Shown here piece by piece: positions 24,331-32,267 of a DNA stretch of 42,991 nucleotides; the stretch's first letter is position 1; each line of letters opens with the position of its first letter. The position numbers and the translations under genes are program-made. This DNA is from Gammaproteobacteria bacterium SG8_30. GTDB lineage: Bacteria; Pseudomonadota; Gammaproteobacteria; Steroidobacterales; Steroidobacteraceae. The stretch spans positions 1 through 42,991 of the forward strand of contig LJNS01000027.1 of NCBI GenBank assembly GCA_001303245.1, written 5' to 3'. Below the pieces are notes generated by a model. It saw only the letters and a list, made by a program, of their open reading frames with translations, did not search any database and was not told the origin of the DNA.

Positions 24331-25367
24331 CCCGACGGCTCGTCCTGGGCGGGGCGGCCGCGACTGCCCTGGTCGCCGGCGCCTGGCTGGTCGTGGGACA
24401 TCTCGACCGCGCGCGGCTCGGGCGACCCATTCCTTCATCGGCTCTGCCCGCCGTCGTCGTCATCGAGCCAGGAAGCTCCCTGACGGCCATCGCGAACGAC
24501 CTCGCGGGCGCCGGACTGCTCGAGCATCCGGGCAGTTGGGTGCGCCAGGCGCGTCGCGAAGGAGTCGCGGCGCGTGTCCACGCCGGGGAGTACCTGGTGC
24601 CCGCAGGCGCCACGCCGCGGGCGGTGCTCGACCTTCTGGTCGCAGGCCAGGTCCGGCTCCACTCCGTGACCCTGGTGGAAGGCTGGACCTACCGGCAGGC
24701 GCTGGCGGCGCTGCTGGCACATCCTGCCGTCGTCGCGACGCTCACCGAGGTGACGGACGAGTCAGTGCGCGAGGCGGTGGGACTCGGCCAGCTGCACCCC
24801 GAGGGACAGTTCTTCCCCGACACGTACCTGTTCGCGCGCGGGACGCGCGAGGTGGACCTGCTGCGGCAGGCGCACGAGCGGCTGTCGCGTGAACTGGCCC
24901 TCGCATGGGACCGCCGGCGGACCGACCTTCCGCTGGCGAGCCCATACGAGGCGCTGATCCTGGCGTCGATCGTGGAGAAGGAAACCGGGGTTGCCGGCGA
25001 GCGGCCGCTCATCGCCGGCGTGTTCGCCAACCGTCTGCGGCGGGGGATGCGGCTGCAGACCGACCCGACGGTCATCTACGGGCTCGGTGAGACGTTCGAC
25101 GGCAACCTGCGCAAGGCGGATCTGCAGCGCGACACCCCCTACAATACCTACACGCGAGCGGGATTGCCCCCGACCCCGATCGCGCTGGTCGGCCGCGAGG
25201 CCCTCGAGGCGGCGGTCCAGCCGGCGGACACCGAAGCGCTCTACTTCGTCGCGACGGGCCGGGGTGACGGACGTCACTATTTCTCGCGGACGCTCGCCGA
25301 GCACAACGACAACGTGGCCCGCTATCTGGCCACGCTGCGCGGGGCGACGGAGGAAGGACCGCCTTGA
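24312..25367 (+). CDS. mltG: Endolytic peptidoglycan transglycosylase MltG
   Basis: A 351-residue membrane-anchored enzyme (hydrophobic segment about 10-30) that cuts nascent glycan strands. A LysM-like region (GEYLVPAGATPRAVLDLLVAGQV) is followed by the YceG catalytic domain with SIVEKETG, catalytic Glu about 222, and GVFANRLRRGMRLQTDPTVIYGLG, then YNTYTRAGLPPTPI. The GTG start inside the last codons of pabC gives the usual length; earlier in-frame sequence is pabC read out of phase. The stop overlaps the tmk start. Confidence 0.92.
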   Translation: MARRSLTRRLVLGGAAATALVAGAWLVVGHLDRARLGRPIPSSALPAVVVIEPGSSLTAIANDLAGAGLLEHPGSWVRQARREGVAARVHAGEYLVPAGATPRAVLDLLVAGQVRLHSVTLVEGWTYRQALAALLAHPAVVATLTEVTDESVREAVGLGQLHPEGQFFPDTYLFARGTREVDLLRQAHERLSRELALAWDRRRTDLPLASPYEALILASIVEKETGVAGERPLIAGVFANRLRRGMRLQTDPTVIYGLGETFDGNLRKADLQRDTPYNTYTRAGLPPTPIALVGREALEAAVQPADTEALYFVATGRGDGRHYFSRTLAEHNDNVARYLATLRGATEEGPP

Positions 25368-26014
25368 GCCCGGGAAAGTTCGTGACGTTCGAGGGAATCG
25401 AAGGCGTCGGCAAGTCGACCCAGGTCGCTCGAGCCGCCGCGCATCTGCGGTCCCGGGGCGTCGAGGTCGTCGTGACGCGCGAGCCCGGCGGGACGCCGCT
25501 CGCCGAGGCGTTGCGCAGGATCGTCCTCGAGCCCCAGGAAGAACCGCTCGACGGGATCTCGGAGCTGCTCCTGATGTTCGCCGCACGCTCGATCCACCTG
25601 GCCAACCTGATCGAGCCTGCGCTCCGGCGCGGGGCCTGGGTACTCTGCGACCGTTTCACGGACGCGACCGAGGCTTACCAGGGCGGGGGGCGCGGAGTGG
25701 ACGTCCGCGACGTGCACGCCCTCGAGCGGATCGCGCAGCGCGGGCGACGTCCCGACCTGACCCTGCTGCTGGATGCGCCGGTCGCGGTGGCAGCGGCCCG
25801 TGCCCGGGCGCGTGGTCCGCAGACCGACCGGTTCGAGACCGAGCGCACCGAGTTCTTCGAGCGCGTCCGCGCCGCCTACCTCGCGATCCTGGCCCGCGAA
25901 CCCGGGCGCGTGCACCGCGTCGACGCGACCCGTGGCATCGAGGCCGTGGCTCAGGACGTCGCGGGATCGCTCGACCAGCTGGCCGTGCGGGGAGCCCTTG
26001 CGGATGGCCCGTAG
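25364..26014 (+). CDS. tmk: Thymidylate kinase
   Basis: A 216-residue kinase that converts dTMP to dTDP. P-loop FEGIEGVGKSTQ (9-20), the DRFTDATEAYQGGGRGVD nucleotide site and the LID segment RARARGPQTDRFE. The TTG start overlaps the mltG stop (TTGA) after GAGGAAGG. It overlaps holB by 11 bases. Confidence 0.95.
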   Translation: MSPGKFVTFEGIEGVGKSTQVARAAAHLRSRGVEVVVTREPGGTPLAEALRRIVLEPQEEPLDGISELLLMFAARSIHLANLIEPALRRGAWVLCDRFTDATEAYQGGGRGVDVRDVHALERIAQRGRRPDLTLLLDAPVAVAAARARARGPQTDRFETERTEFFERVRAAYLAILAREPGRVHRVDATRGIEAVAQDVAGSLDQLAVRGALADGP

Positions 26015-26976
26015 GCAGCCGGCGCCGGTCGAGGCAGCGGGTCCTCCTGCTGCGCGGCTCGGGGAAGCGCATTCACCCTGGGTCGAGCCGGCCAAGACCG
26101 CGCTCCTGGCCGCATTCCGCGCCGGGAGGCTTCCGCACGCGCTGCTCCTGCACGGCGCGCCCCGTGCAGGCCAGTCTGGCCTGGCCTTGTGGGCGGCCCA
26201 GGTGGCGCTGTGCGACACGCCACAAGACGCTCCCTGCGGCCGGTGCGCGAGCTGCGAGCTGTTCCTGGCGGGCAGCCACCCGGACCTGCGCACCGTGACC
26301 GTGGAGGACAAGGCCACCGTCATCAAGGTCGAGCAGGTCCGTGAGCTCTGCGGGGCACTCGCGCTGACCAGCTACCGCGGCGGAAGAAAGGTAGGCGTCC
26401 TGGACCCGGCGGATCGAATGAATATTAATTCATTCAATGCTTTATTAAAGACACTTGAAGAGCCTTCTGAAGAAACGCTGCTGGTGCTGGCGGTCACTCA
26501 CGTCGAGCGGTTGCCGCGCACGATCGTCAGCCGCTGCCAGCGGATCCGGGTCCCCAACCCCGCTACGCGCGCGGCCATGGAATGGCTCGAGCGCGAAGAG
26601 CCGGGCGAGGACTGGCCGTTGCTGCTGAGCCTATCGGGGGGCGCACCGCTGGCTGCGCTCGACCTGGCGCGCGCGGGCGTGGCGGAACTGGTCGAGGGGA
26701 TGAAGTCGGCCCTTTCCGGTCGTCGCTTCGATCCCCTGCGTCTGGCGCAGGAGTGGAGCCGCGACCGGCCGGCTGAACGGCTCAAGTGGCTCGAGCATTG
26801 GCTGGAATCCAGCATCCGCGCAGGTCTCGGGCAGGGGAGTGACGCGGTTAACGCGCTTGCTCGACCAGACCCGGGAATCCCGGACACTTCTGGAGGGGTC
26901 GCTGAACACCCAGTTGCTGTTCGAGGACCTCCTGGTCGGCCTGGCGGAGGCGGTTGCCGGCCGCAGTGCCGGCTGA
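26004..26976 (+). pseudogene. holB: DNA polymerase III subunit delta prime, with a frameshift near the 3' end
   Basis: Clamp-loader subunit. Intact features: PHALLLHGAPRAGQSG, the degenerate P-loop of delta prime without the ATP-binding Lys, the zinc cysteines CDTPQDAPCGRCASC, and the RMNINSFNALLKTLEEPSEE region. Near 26830-26851 the frame must move by one base: in the upstream frame the reading becomes proline- and glycine-rich nonsense that runs on into the pilZ gene. In the +1 frame the sequence gives TRLLDQTRESRTLLEGSLN then TQLLFEDLLVGLAEAV, a normal delta-prime C-terminus, ending in TGA at 26974-26976. One extra A at about 26850 would explain it. Because holB is normally essential, a sequencing or assembly error is the simplest reading. 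See also the AT-rich codon patch at 26416-26480. Confidence 0.8.
26416..26480. other. AT-rich synonymous patch inside holB
   Basis: Bases 26421-26470 contain 14 G or C out of 50, against roughly two thirds G+C around them. The protein sequence (NINSFNALLKTLEEPSEE) stays that of the most conserved part of delta prime, but almost every codon ends in A or T (AAT ATT AAT TCA, GCT TTA TTA AAG ACA CTT). The edges are abrupt on both sides. Confidence 0.8.
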
Positions 26977-26996
26977 ACGGAGGCCAGGGGTCGAAG

Positions 26997-27347
26997 ATGC
27001 GCTCACCCTCGACGAAGCCAGGACTGCTCACGCTCACCATCAAGGACAAGAGCGCCCTGTACCTCGCCTACATGCCGTTCGTACGCAATGGCGGCCTGTT
27101 CATCCCGACCAACAGCAACTACCGGCTCGGCGACGAGGTCTTCATGCTCCTCAACCTCATGGGCGAGGACGAGAAGCTGCCCGTCGCAGGCCGCGTCATC
27201 TGGGTGACGCCCAAGGGGGCGCAGGGCAAGCGAACTGCCGGCATCGGCGTCCAGTTCAGCGAACAGGACCGCGGCGCGACGCAGAAGAAGATCGAGTCCT
27301 ACCTCGCCGGAGCCCTCGGCGGGGACAAGCCCACGCACACGATGTGA
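26997..27347 (+). CDS. pilZ: Type IV pilus PilZ-domain protein
   Basis: A 116-residue stand-alone PilZ protein, needed in related bacteria for type IV pilus biogenesis. LTIKDKSALYLAYMPFVRNGGLFIPT and YRLGDEVFMLLNLM, then VAGRVIWVTPKGAQGKRTAGIGVQF, match the PilZ type found after holB. Like that group it lacks the RxxxR c-di-GMP motif. The ATG has AGGGG upstream. The frame is by chance continuous with the upstream holB frame, giving an apparent HolB-PilZ fusion that I reject. Confidence 0.88.
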   Translation: MRSPSTKPGLLTLTIKDKSALYLAYMPFVRNGGLFIPTNSNYRLGDEVFMLLNLMGEDEKLPVAGRVIWVTPKGAQGKRTAGIGVQFSEQDRGATQKKIESYLAGALGGDKPTHTM

Positions 27348-27372
27348 CCCGCCCCGGGACCTGGAGCGGCGC

Positions 27373-28434
27373 TCAGCTGCCGCCGGGTCCCAGGCCGTTG
27401 GAGGCGAGTCCGCCCTTGAGGCAATAGGCATCGAATCCGCGCTCGCTCAACAGGAACGCGGCCGCCGAGCTGCGGCGGCCCGTGTCGCACACGGCCACGT
27501 ACGGTGTTGCCGGGTCCAGCGTCTTGAGCTTCATGCGGATGAAATAGAGCGGGATGCTGACCGCGTCGGGCAGGTGGAAGTTCTCGAATTCACTAGGCAA
27601 ACGCACGTCGAGCCAGCGGGCCCCCTTGGCGACCAGCTCGCGCGCGTGCTCGAGTTCCACCCAGTGCAGCAACGGCTCGTTCAGCAGCTCGTGGAAGTCC
27701 TGCTTGTTCAGGCGCATCAGCGAGCCGTCGGTCACCATGGTGACGGTTGCATTGCGCCGGGTCTCGGATATGAGCGCCTCTTCCCCGAAGGACTCGCCCA
27801 CGCTGAGCTCGGCCAGCCGGAGACCCTCACGATTCATCGGGGTCTCGCGCGTCACGACACAGCGCCCGCGCGTGACGACGTAGAAATAGTCCCCCTCGTC
27901 GCCCTGCTTGATGACGACGTCCCCGGCCTTGCAGTTGACGCGCTCCATGCGCATGAACAGTGCCTGAATGTTCGCTGGAGGGATTCGGTGGAAGGCCTTG
28001 GTCTGCAGGAGGGCCGTCATCCAGTCGTCGTTGGCGGCGGCAGGATCCCGCGAGATCTCGGCCACCTCGTAGGTGCCCGTCTGATCCCAGGTCAGCAGGA
28101 CGTCGAGCAGGTCGCTGTCCACCGAGATGAACTCGATGTCGGACAAAGCACGCGCAGTGAAACGTCGGGGCTGACCCGGCGCGACCGGGTTGCGCGCCTC
28201 GGGTGCGCCCCCGCGAAGCGTCGCCACCTTGCGGTCCCCGCTGCGCAAGTCCAACTCGCCCGATACGAGGTAGAAGGTGCGCTTGTCGGAGTCGCCCTCC
28301 TTGAACAGGACCCGGCCGGCATCGAGATGGCGCACCGACGTCTTGCGCGCGAGCGCATTGAGGTTCTCGACCTTCAAGCCGTCCAGCGGCGAGAGCGACC
28401 TCAGCAGGGCAAGGTCGACTTTCCTATCTTCCAT
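27373..28434 (-). CDS. Protein with two cyclic-nucleotide-binding domains and a C-terminal rhodanese domain
   Basis: A 353-residue cytoplasmic protein. The first cNMP-like domain (about 12-120, HLDAGRVLFKEGDSDKRTFYLVSGEL) looks degenerate. The second (about 145-250) is well formed: IKQGDEGDYFYVVTRGRC, then SVGESFGEEALISETRRNATV, the phosphate-binding cassette. A rhodanese domain follows (about 260-350; WLDVRLPSEFENFHLPDAVSIPL) with the active-site loop CDTGRRSS, Cys 316. Cyclic-nucleotide control of sulfur-transfer or phosphatase-like chemistry is the natural inference, but the partner is unknown. It converges on pilZ across 25 bases with no obvious terminator. Confidence 0.85.
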   Translation of the reverse strand: MEDRKVDLALLRSLSPLDGLKVENLNALARKTSVRHLDAGRVLFKEGDSDKRTFYLVSGELDLRSGDRKVATLRGGAPEARNPVAPGQPRRFTARALSDIEFISVDSDLLDVLLTWDQTGTYEVAEISRDPAAANDDWMTALLQTKAFHRIPPANIQALFMRMERVNCKAGDVVIKQGDEGDYFYVVTRGRCVVTRETPMNREGLRLAELSVGESFGEEALISETRRNATVTMVTDGSLMRLNKQDFHELLNEPLLHWVELEHARELVAKGARWLDVRLPSEFENFHLPDAVSIPLYFIRMKLKTLDPATPYVAVCDTGRRSSAAAFLLSERGFDAYCLKGGLASNGLGPGGS

Positions 28435-28504
28435 GGAACCCCGCTGGCGCCCCGGCGGCGCAGCCCTTCAACGAAACCATGGCTGGCGATGCTAGCACAG
28501 GCGC

Positions 28505-30544
28505 TTACTCCGGCCGGCCTTCGAGCGAACTCCAGCCGGGGTCAGCCATGAACCGCATCCCGTAACGGGCCTCGAGCTCCGCGAGCCTCGCCAGGATGGC
28601 ATCGACCCCGCGCTCGCGCGCGTAGTGCAGCGGCCCTCCACGGAACGGTGCGAAGCCGGTTCCGAAAATCATGCCGCCGTCCAGCAGGTCGGCGTCGGCT
28701 ACGACCCCCTCGCGCAGGCAGGCCACGGTCTCGTTCAGGTACTGCAGCATCAGGCGATCCTGCAGGTCCGGGGGCGGCTCGCCGGCGGCCGGTGGCTTGA
28801 CGGGCTTGCCGTTCCGCCACTCGTAGAATCCCCGGCCCGACTTGCGCCCGAGGTGGCCCGCCTTGATGAGTTCCTCGATCCCTGCCGGGGCAGGGCGGCC
28901 AAAGGCGGAGGACAGGATGCCGCCGACATGGGCCGCCACGTCGAGTCCGACGGTGTCCGCGAGTTCCACGGGCCCCATGGGCATGCCGAAGTCCTCCGCC
29001 GCACGGTCGATGAGCGGCAGCGGCACACCCTCCGCCGCGGCCAACATCGCCTCCGTCATGTAGGGCATGAGTATCCGGTTGACGGCGAAGCCTGGCGCGC
29101 TCCGGCACGGCAGCGGAAGCTTGTCGAGCTGCCGCGTGAAGGCCGCGGCATCTCTCGCACAGTCCTCGCGTGTCGTGTCGCTCCGCACGATCTCGACAAG
29201 CATCATCCTGGCCACCGGGTTGAAGAAGTGCAGGCCTACGAGACGGCCGGGATCGGCAAGACCCGTGGCCAGCTCCTCGAGGACGATGCTGGAGGTGTTG
29301 GTCGCGAGCAGCGCGTCCGGCTTCATGGCCGGCTCGAGCCTGGCGTACAACTCGCGCTTGGCCCCAGCATTCTCGAAGATTGCCTCGATCACCACGTCCG
29401 CGCCGGCGACCCCTTCGCCGGCGACGTCGGCGCGCAGGCGTGCGATGCACTCGTCGACCTGACCTGGTTTGCGGCAGCGCTTCTCGAAGAACTCCCGTGC
29501 GCGCTCCAGTGCCGGTGCGACGAATCGTTCCTCACGATCCTGCAGGGTCACGTCGAGCCCGCGGTACGCGCACCAGGCGGCAATGTCTCCGCCCATCACG
29601 CCCGCCCCGACGACGTGCACCCGCTCGAACCGCCGGGCGCCCTTGCCCGCGAGTCCCTTCAGGCGATCCTGCAGGAAGAACACGCGCACCAGGTTGCGGG
29701 AGGTCGGGGTCAGGAACAGCCGTGCGATCGACCTCGCCTCCGCCTCGTAGGCGGCCGGGCCGCGCGCGCCGTGTTCCTCCCAGAGGGAGACGATCGCGTA
29801 CGGCGCCGGGTAGTGATCCGGCCTTACGCGGCGCGCGACTTGCTGGCGGGTCTTCCGGGCCACGAACGAGCGCACGAAGGGCAGGGCAAGCAGTCGCTGA
29901 CCTAGCGGAGGCCGGTGACGCGGTGGCGGATCGAGGGCGATCTTCTTCGCCGCCGCATCGAGGGCATCCCCCTCCGGGACCAGCGCGTCCACCAGGCCGA
30001 TCCGACGCGCACGCTCAGCACGGATCGTGCGCCCGGTGAGCATCATGTCGAGCGCGGCGGGAGCCCCGACCAGGCGCGGCGTGCGCACCGTGCCGCCGAA
30101 GCCGGGGTGGATTCCGAGGAGCACTTCCGGCAAGCCGAGAGCCAGCTTGCCGTCGTCGAGGCCGACCCGGTACCGGCAGGCGAGCGCCAACTCCAGCCCG
30201 CCTCCGAGGCAGTATCCATGTACCGCCGCAACGGTCGGGCAGGGCAGCGATTCGAGGCGATCGAAAACCTTCTGTGCGGCACGTACCAGCGCATGCGCCT
30301 GCTCGGTGTCCGTGAGGCCGGTGAACTCGCTGATGTCAGCGCCGGCGATGAACCCCCCGTGCTTGCCGGAACGCAGCACGACGGCCCGCGGCCGCTTCGA
30401 CTCCAGCTCCGCCAGCCGCGCGTCCAACTCCTCGATGACCGGCCGCCCGAGCGTGTTGGTCGACGCTCCCCTGCGATCCAGCACGAGCCAGGCAACTGCG
30501 TCCTCGTCGAGCGTGAGCTGCCAGTGGTGTTCCGAGGCCGTCAT
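28505..30544 (-). CDS. fadJ: Fatty-acid oxidation multifunctional enzyme: enoyl-CoA hydratase / 3-hydroxyacyl-CoA dehydrogenase
   Basis: A 679-residue fusion. The N-terminal crotonase domain (1 to about 200) shows GGFIAGADISEF, GYCLGGGLELALACRYRV and LGLPEVLLGIHPGFGGTVRTPRL, with both catalytic glutamates. The 3-hydroxyacyl-CoA dehydrogenase part shows VHVVGAGVMGGDIAAWCAYRG near 310, GLHFFNPVARMMLVEIVR and PGFAVNRILMPYMTEAM, followed by the C-terminal repeat (GRKSGRGFYEW). This is the alpha subunit of a beta-oxidation complex; its thiolase partner is not in the window. The FadJ symbol rather than FadB is by length and gene context only. GGAGG precedes the ATG. It starts 27 bases after the EEP-fold gene, which probably shares its transcript. 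Confidence 0.87.
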   Translation of the reverse strand: MTASEHHWQLTLDEDAVAWLVLDRRGASTNTLGRPVIEELDARLAELESKRPRAVVLRSGKHGGFIAGADISEFTGLTDTEQAHALVRAAQKVFDRLESLPCPTVAAVHGYCLGGGLELALACRYRVGLDDGKLALGLPEVLLGIHPGFGGTVRTPRLVGAPAALDMMLTGRTIRAERARRIGLVDALVPEGDALDAAAKKIALDPPPRHRPPLGQRLLALPFVRSFVARKTRQQVARRVRPDHYPAPYAIVSLWEEHGARGPAAYEAEARSIARLFLTPTSRNLVRVFFLQDRLKGLAGKGARRFERVHVVGAGVMGGDIAAWCAYRGLDVTLQDREERFVAPALERAREFFEKRCRKPGQVDECIARLRADVAGEGVAGADVVIEAIFENAGAKRELYARLEPAMKPDALLATNTSSIVLEELATGLADPGRLVGLHFFNPVARMMLVEIVRSDTTREDCARDAAAFTRQLDKLPLPCRSAPGFAVNRILMPYMTEAMLAAAEGVPLPLIDRAAEDFGMPMGPVELADTVGLDVAAHVGGILSSAFGRPAPAGIEELIKAGHLGRKSGRGFYEWRNGKPVKPPAAGEPPPDLQDRLMLQYLNETVACLREGVVADADLLDGGMIFGTGFAPFRGGPLHYARERGVDAILARLAELEARYGMRFMADPGWSSLEGRPE

Positions 30545-30571
30545 GATTCCTTTACCTCCCGCGCACGCGGA

Positions 30572-31354
30572 TCAGACGCGCTTTTCCGCAACGATCTCCC
30601 CCTCGGCCCGCTGGGCGCCGCCGCTCACCTCGAAGTCGAACACGAGCGGGAGATGATCCGACAACGTCACGGACGGCACGTCGAAGCCGGTCGGCTCTAT
30701 GCCCTCCCCGTACAGGACGAAGTCGAGTTCCTTTCGCGGCCAGCGGCTCGGGTAGGAGGGCCTGCCCTCGGTGTTGGCATTGCGCAGTCCGGCTGCCTGC
30801 ATGAACAGGTAGATCTCGTGGTCGCCCCAGAACGTGTTGAAGTCCCCCGCCACGATCACCGGCTTGGACTGCCGCCGGATCAACTGGTGCAGGTGCCGCA
30901 GCTGGTAGTGACGATGCCGAAACTTGAGCGACAGGTGCACCAGGAAAACCGCGCAGTCGTCCAGCTCGAGTTCGATGATGAGCCGCTTTATCCCCGCGTC
31001 GAAATAGTGGAAGCGTTCGCCGTGAACTCGTGGCGCCGCCAGGAAGGCGTTGCCCTGCTTGCGGACGATCGGCACGAGCTGGTTGATCGAGTCCTCCCCG
31101 TACTTGCACTGGTAGGTGGAGTAGTGCCCCAGCCGGTCGGCGATGTAGCGCGCCTGGTTGACCATGCCGGTGCGGATCGAGCCCGTGTCGATCTCGATCA
31201 GCCCGACGATGTCGGCGTCCAGTCCCCGCAGAAAGGTCGTGATCCGCTCCAGGACCTGTGGATTGCTGCGGAGGTAGCCGGCGCCAGGGACCGGCAGGTG
31301 AAACGCGGGGCCCGTGCCCGTAGCGTAGCGGATGTTGTAAATGACGAGACGCAT
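30572..31354 (-). CDS. Endonuclease/exonuclease/phosphatase (EEP) fold enzyme
   Basis: A 260-residue enzyme with all EEP catalytic positions: Asn 7 (YNIRYATG), Glu 54 (GLIEID), His 140 (FLVHLSL), Asp 171 and Asn 173 (VAGDFNTFWG), Asp 211 (KELDFVLY), and Ser-Asp-His 232-234 (LSDHLPLVFDF). There is no signal peptide, so it acts in the cytoplasm. The fold covers DNases, phospholipid phosphatases and deadenylases, and I cannot choose among them. The ATG at 31354 is preferred to an earlier start because it begins with the family's first strand. It is divergent from the TIR-like gene (94 bases between starts) and upstream of fadJ on the same strand. Confidence 0.82.
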   Translation of the reverse strand: MRLVIYNIRYATGTGPAFHLPVPGAGYLRSNPQVLERITTFLRGLDADIVGLIEIDTGSIRTGMVNQARYIADRLGHYSTYQCKYGEDSINQLVPIVRKQGNAFLAAPRVHGERFHYFDAGIKRLIIELELDDCAVFLVHLSLKFRHRHYQLRHLHQLIRRQSKPVIVAGDFNTFWGDHEIYLFMQAAGLRNANTEGRPSYPSRWPRKELDFVLYGEGIEPTGFDVPSVTLSDHLPLVFDFEVSGGAQRAEGEIVAEKRV

Positions 31355-31448
31355 CACATGTACGGGGCGGGGCAAACGCTTTATTCTAAGCTCTCGCCGC
31401 GCTTCTGGCATTCCGCCTGCGCGGCTCAGCGACGAGCAGGGGGAACCG

Positions 31449-31904
31449 ATGTCACAGGACAACCCGATCAGGCTGTTCGTCAGCCACCTGTACGCCCCGG
31501 ATGACGAGTACTTCCGGGTTTTCGAGTACCTCGAGAGCGCGATCAACTTCTTCTACACCAACTTGAGCACGCCGGACAGGCCTCCCCGCGGCGGGGACCG
31601 CGAGGCCGTCAAGGAGGATCTGCGGCGCCAGATATCGGACGCCGAGGCCGTCCTCGTGCTCTCGAGCCTGCACCCCCGCGATGCGACAATGCTGGAATTT
31701 CAGGCGGTGTACGCGAAAGCCTGCGACAAGCCCGTCATCGTCATGGAGCCTTTCGGGACCGGCGAGACCGTGCCGTCGAAACTGAGCGACCTCGCCGACG
31801 AGGTCGTACCCTGGAACGGACGGGAAATGGCCGACGCCATCCGCCGGCAGGCGCGTCACGAGGAAACGACGCGCTGGGACACCATCGAGTTCAAGCTGGA
31901 CTGA
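31449..31904 (+). CDS. TIR-like (Thoeris ThsB / DUF1863 type) domain protein
   Basis: A 151-residue single-domain protein. It has the flavodoxin-like layout of MTH538/ThsB TIR-like proteins: IRLFVSHLYAPDDEY strand 1 and its loop, KEDLRRQISDAEAVLVLSS, then ATMLEFQAVYAKACDKPVIVMEPFG, in which Glu 83 occupies the place of the TIR catalytic glutamate. It lacks any fused effector or transmembrane part. GGGG(A)A precedes the ATG. The neighbours are an EEP-fold enzyme (divergent) and an unknown small gene (convergent, three bases between stops). In Thoeris such a domain makes an NAD-derived signal; no ThsA is visible here. A defence role is inference only. Confidence 0.7.
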   Translation: MSQDNPIRLFVSHLYAPDDEYFRVFEYLESAINFFYTNLSTPDRPPRGGDREAVKEDLRRQISDAEAVLVLSSLHPRDATMLEFQAVYAKACDKPVIVMEPFGTGETVPSKLSDLADEVVPWNGREMADAIRRQARHEETTRWDTIEFKLD

Positions 31905-31907
31905 AGC

Positions 31908-32267
31908 TCAGACCTCGGCGATCAGGCGGGGAAGGTCAATCGCGCTGCGCACCGGCTTTCTCGGCTGGGGCCGGCCCTCGACGAGCCCGGGCGTCAGTGC
32001 CCCCAACAGGTCGATGATGCTGCGCGCGCACTCGCCCGCCTCGTCATTCGACATCTTTCGCACGGTTGCGCACACAGCGCTCTCGCCCCGCAGTGGCGGG
32101 ACGCAGGTCATCTGCGCGTGAAGCTCCCTAAATAGTTCCCGCGGCAACTGGTCTGCGTCCAAATGCTCTAAATATTTTGAGAAAGCTTTCTTAAGTCTTT
32201 CTTTTATAGGTGCTTCTGAAGCCAACTCACGTGCAGCGAGATGCAGGGACTCCCAGGCGGCGCTCAT
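31908..32267 (-). CDS. Conserved-looking small protein of unknown function
   Basis: A 119-residue protein, helical and soluble, starting MSAAWESLHLAARELASEAPIKERLKKAF. A central part reads DADQLPRELFRELHAQM and RKMSNDEAGECARSIIDLLGAL. It resembles small hypothetical proteins I have seen in proteobacteria with the pattern 'erL..Af...L..l...dLP.elr', but I cannot name a family. The ATG at 32267 is chosen over a GTG one codon earlier. Codons 20-40 use A/T-ending synonyms: bases 32161-32220 hold 17 G or C of 60, unlike the rest of the gene. It ends three bases from the TIR-like gene's stop. Confidence 0.6.
   Translation of the reverse strand: MSAAWESLHLAARELASEAPIKERLKKAFSKYLEHLDADQLPRELFRELHAQMTCVPPLRGESAVCATVRKMSNDEAGECARSIIDLLGALTPGLVEGRPQPRKPVRSAIDLPRLIAEV
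32161..32220. other. AT-rich patch inside the unknown small gene
   Basis: 17 of 60 bases are G or C, in a gene whose remaining part has ordinary high-GC codons. The patch encodes the KERLKKAFSKYLEHL helix using AAA, GAA, AGA, CTT, TCA, TAT and TTA codons. The composition returns to GC-rich at about 32160 downstream in the gene. Confidence 0.75.

Noticed and set aside
26820-26860. Programmed frameshifting in holB, as in dnaX.
   Set aside because: No A-rich slippery heptamer, no stop codon at the crossing and no clear stimulatory hairpin.
25773-27347. A 524-residue open frame reading as a HolB-PilZ fusion.
   Set aside because: The joining part is Pro/Gly-rich nonsense, HolB's true C-terminus lies in the neighbouring frame with its own stop at 26974, and pilZ has its own ribosome site and ATG.
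31449-31904. Calling a complete Thoeris system.
   Set aside because: No ThsA (SIR2 or transmembrane effector) is present next to the TIR-like gene.
26460-32220. Shared 9-mer CTTCTGAAG in both AT-rich patches (holB and the unknown gene).
   Set aside because: A single short match in low-GC sequence can arise by chance; no longer shared repeat was seen.
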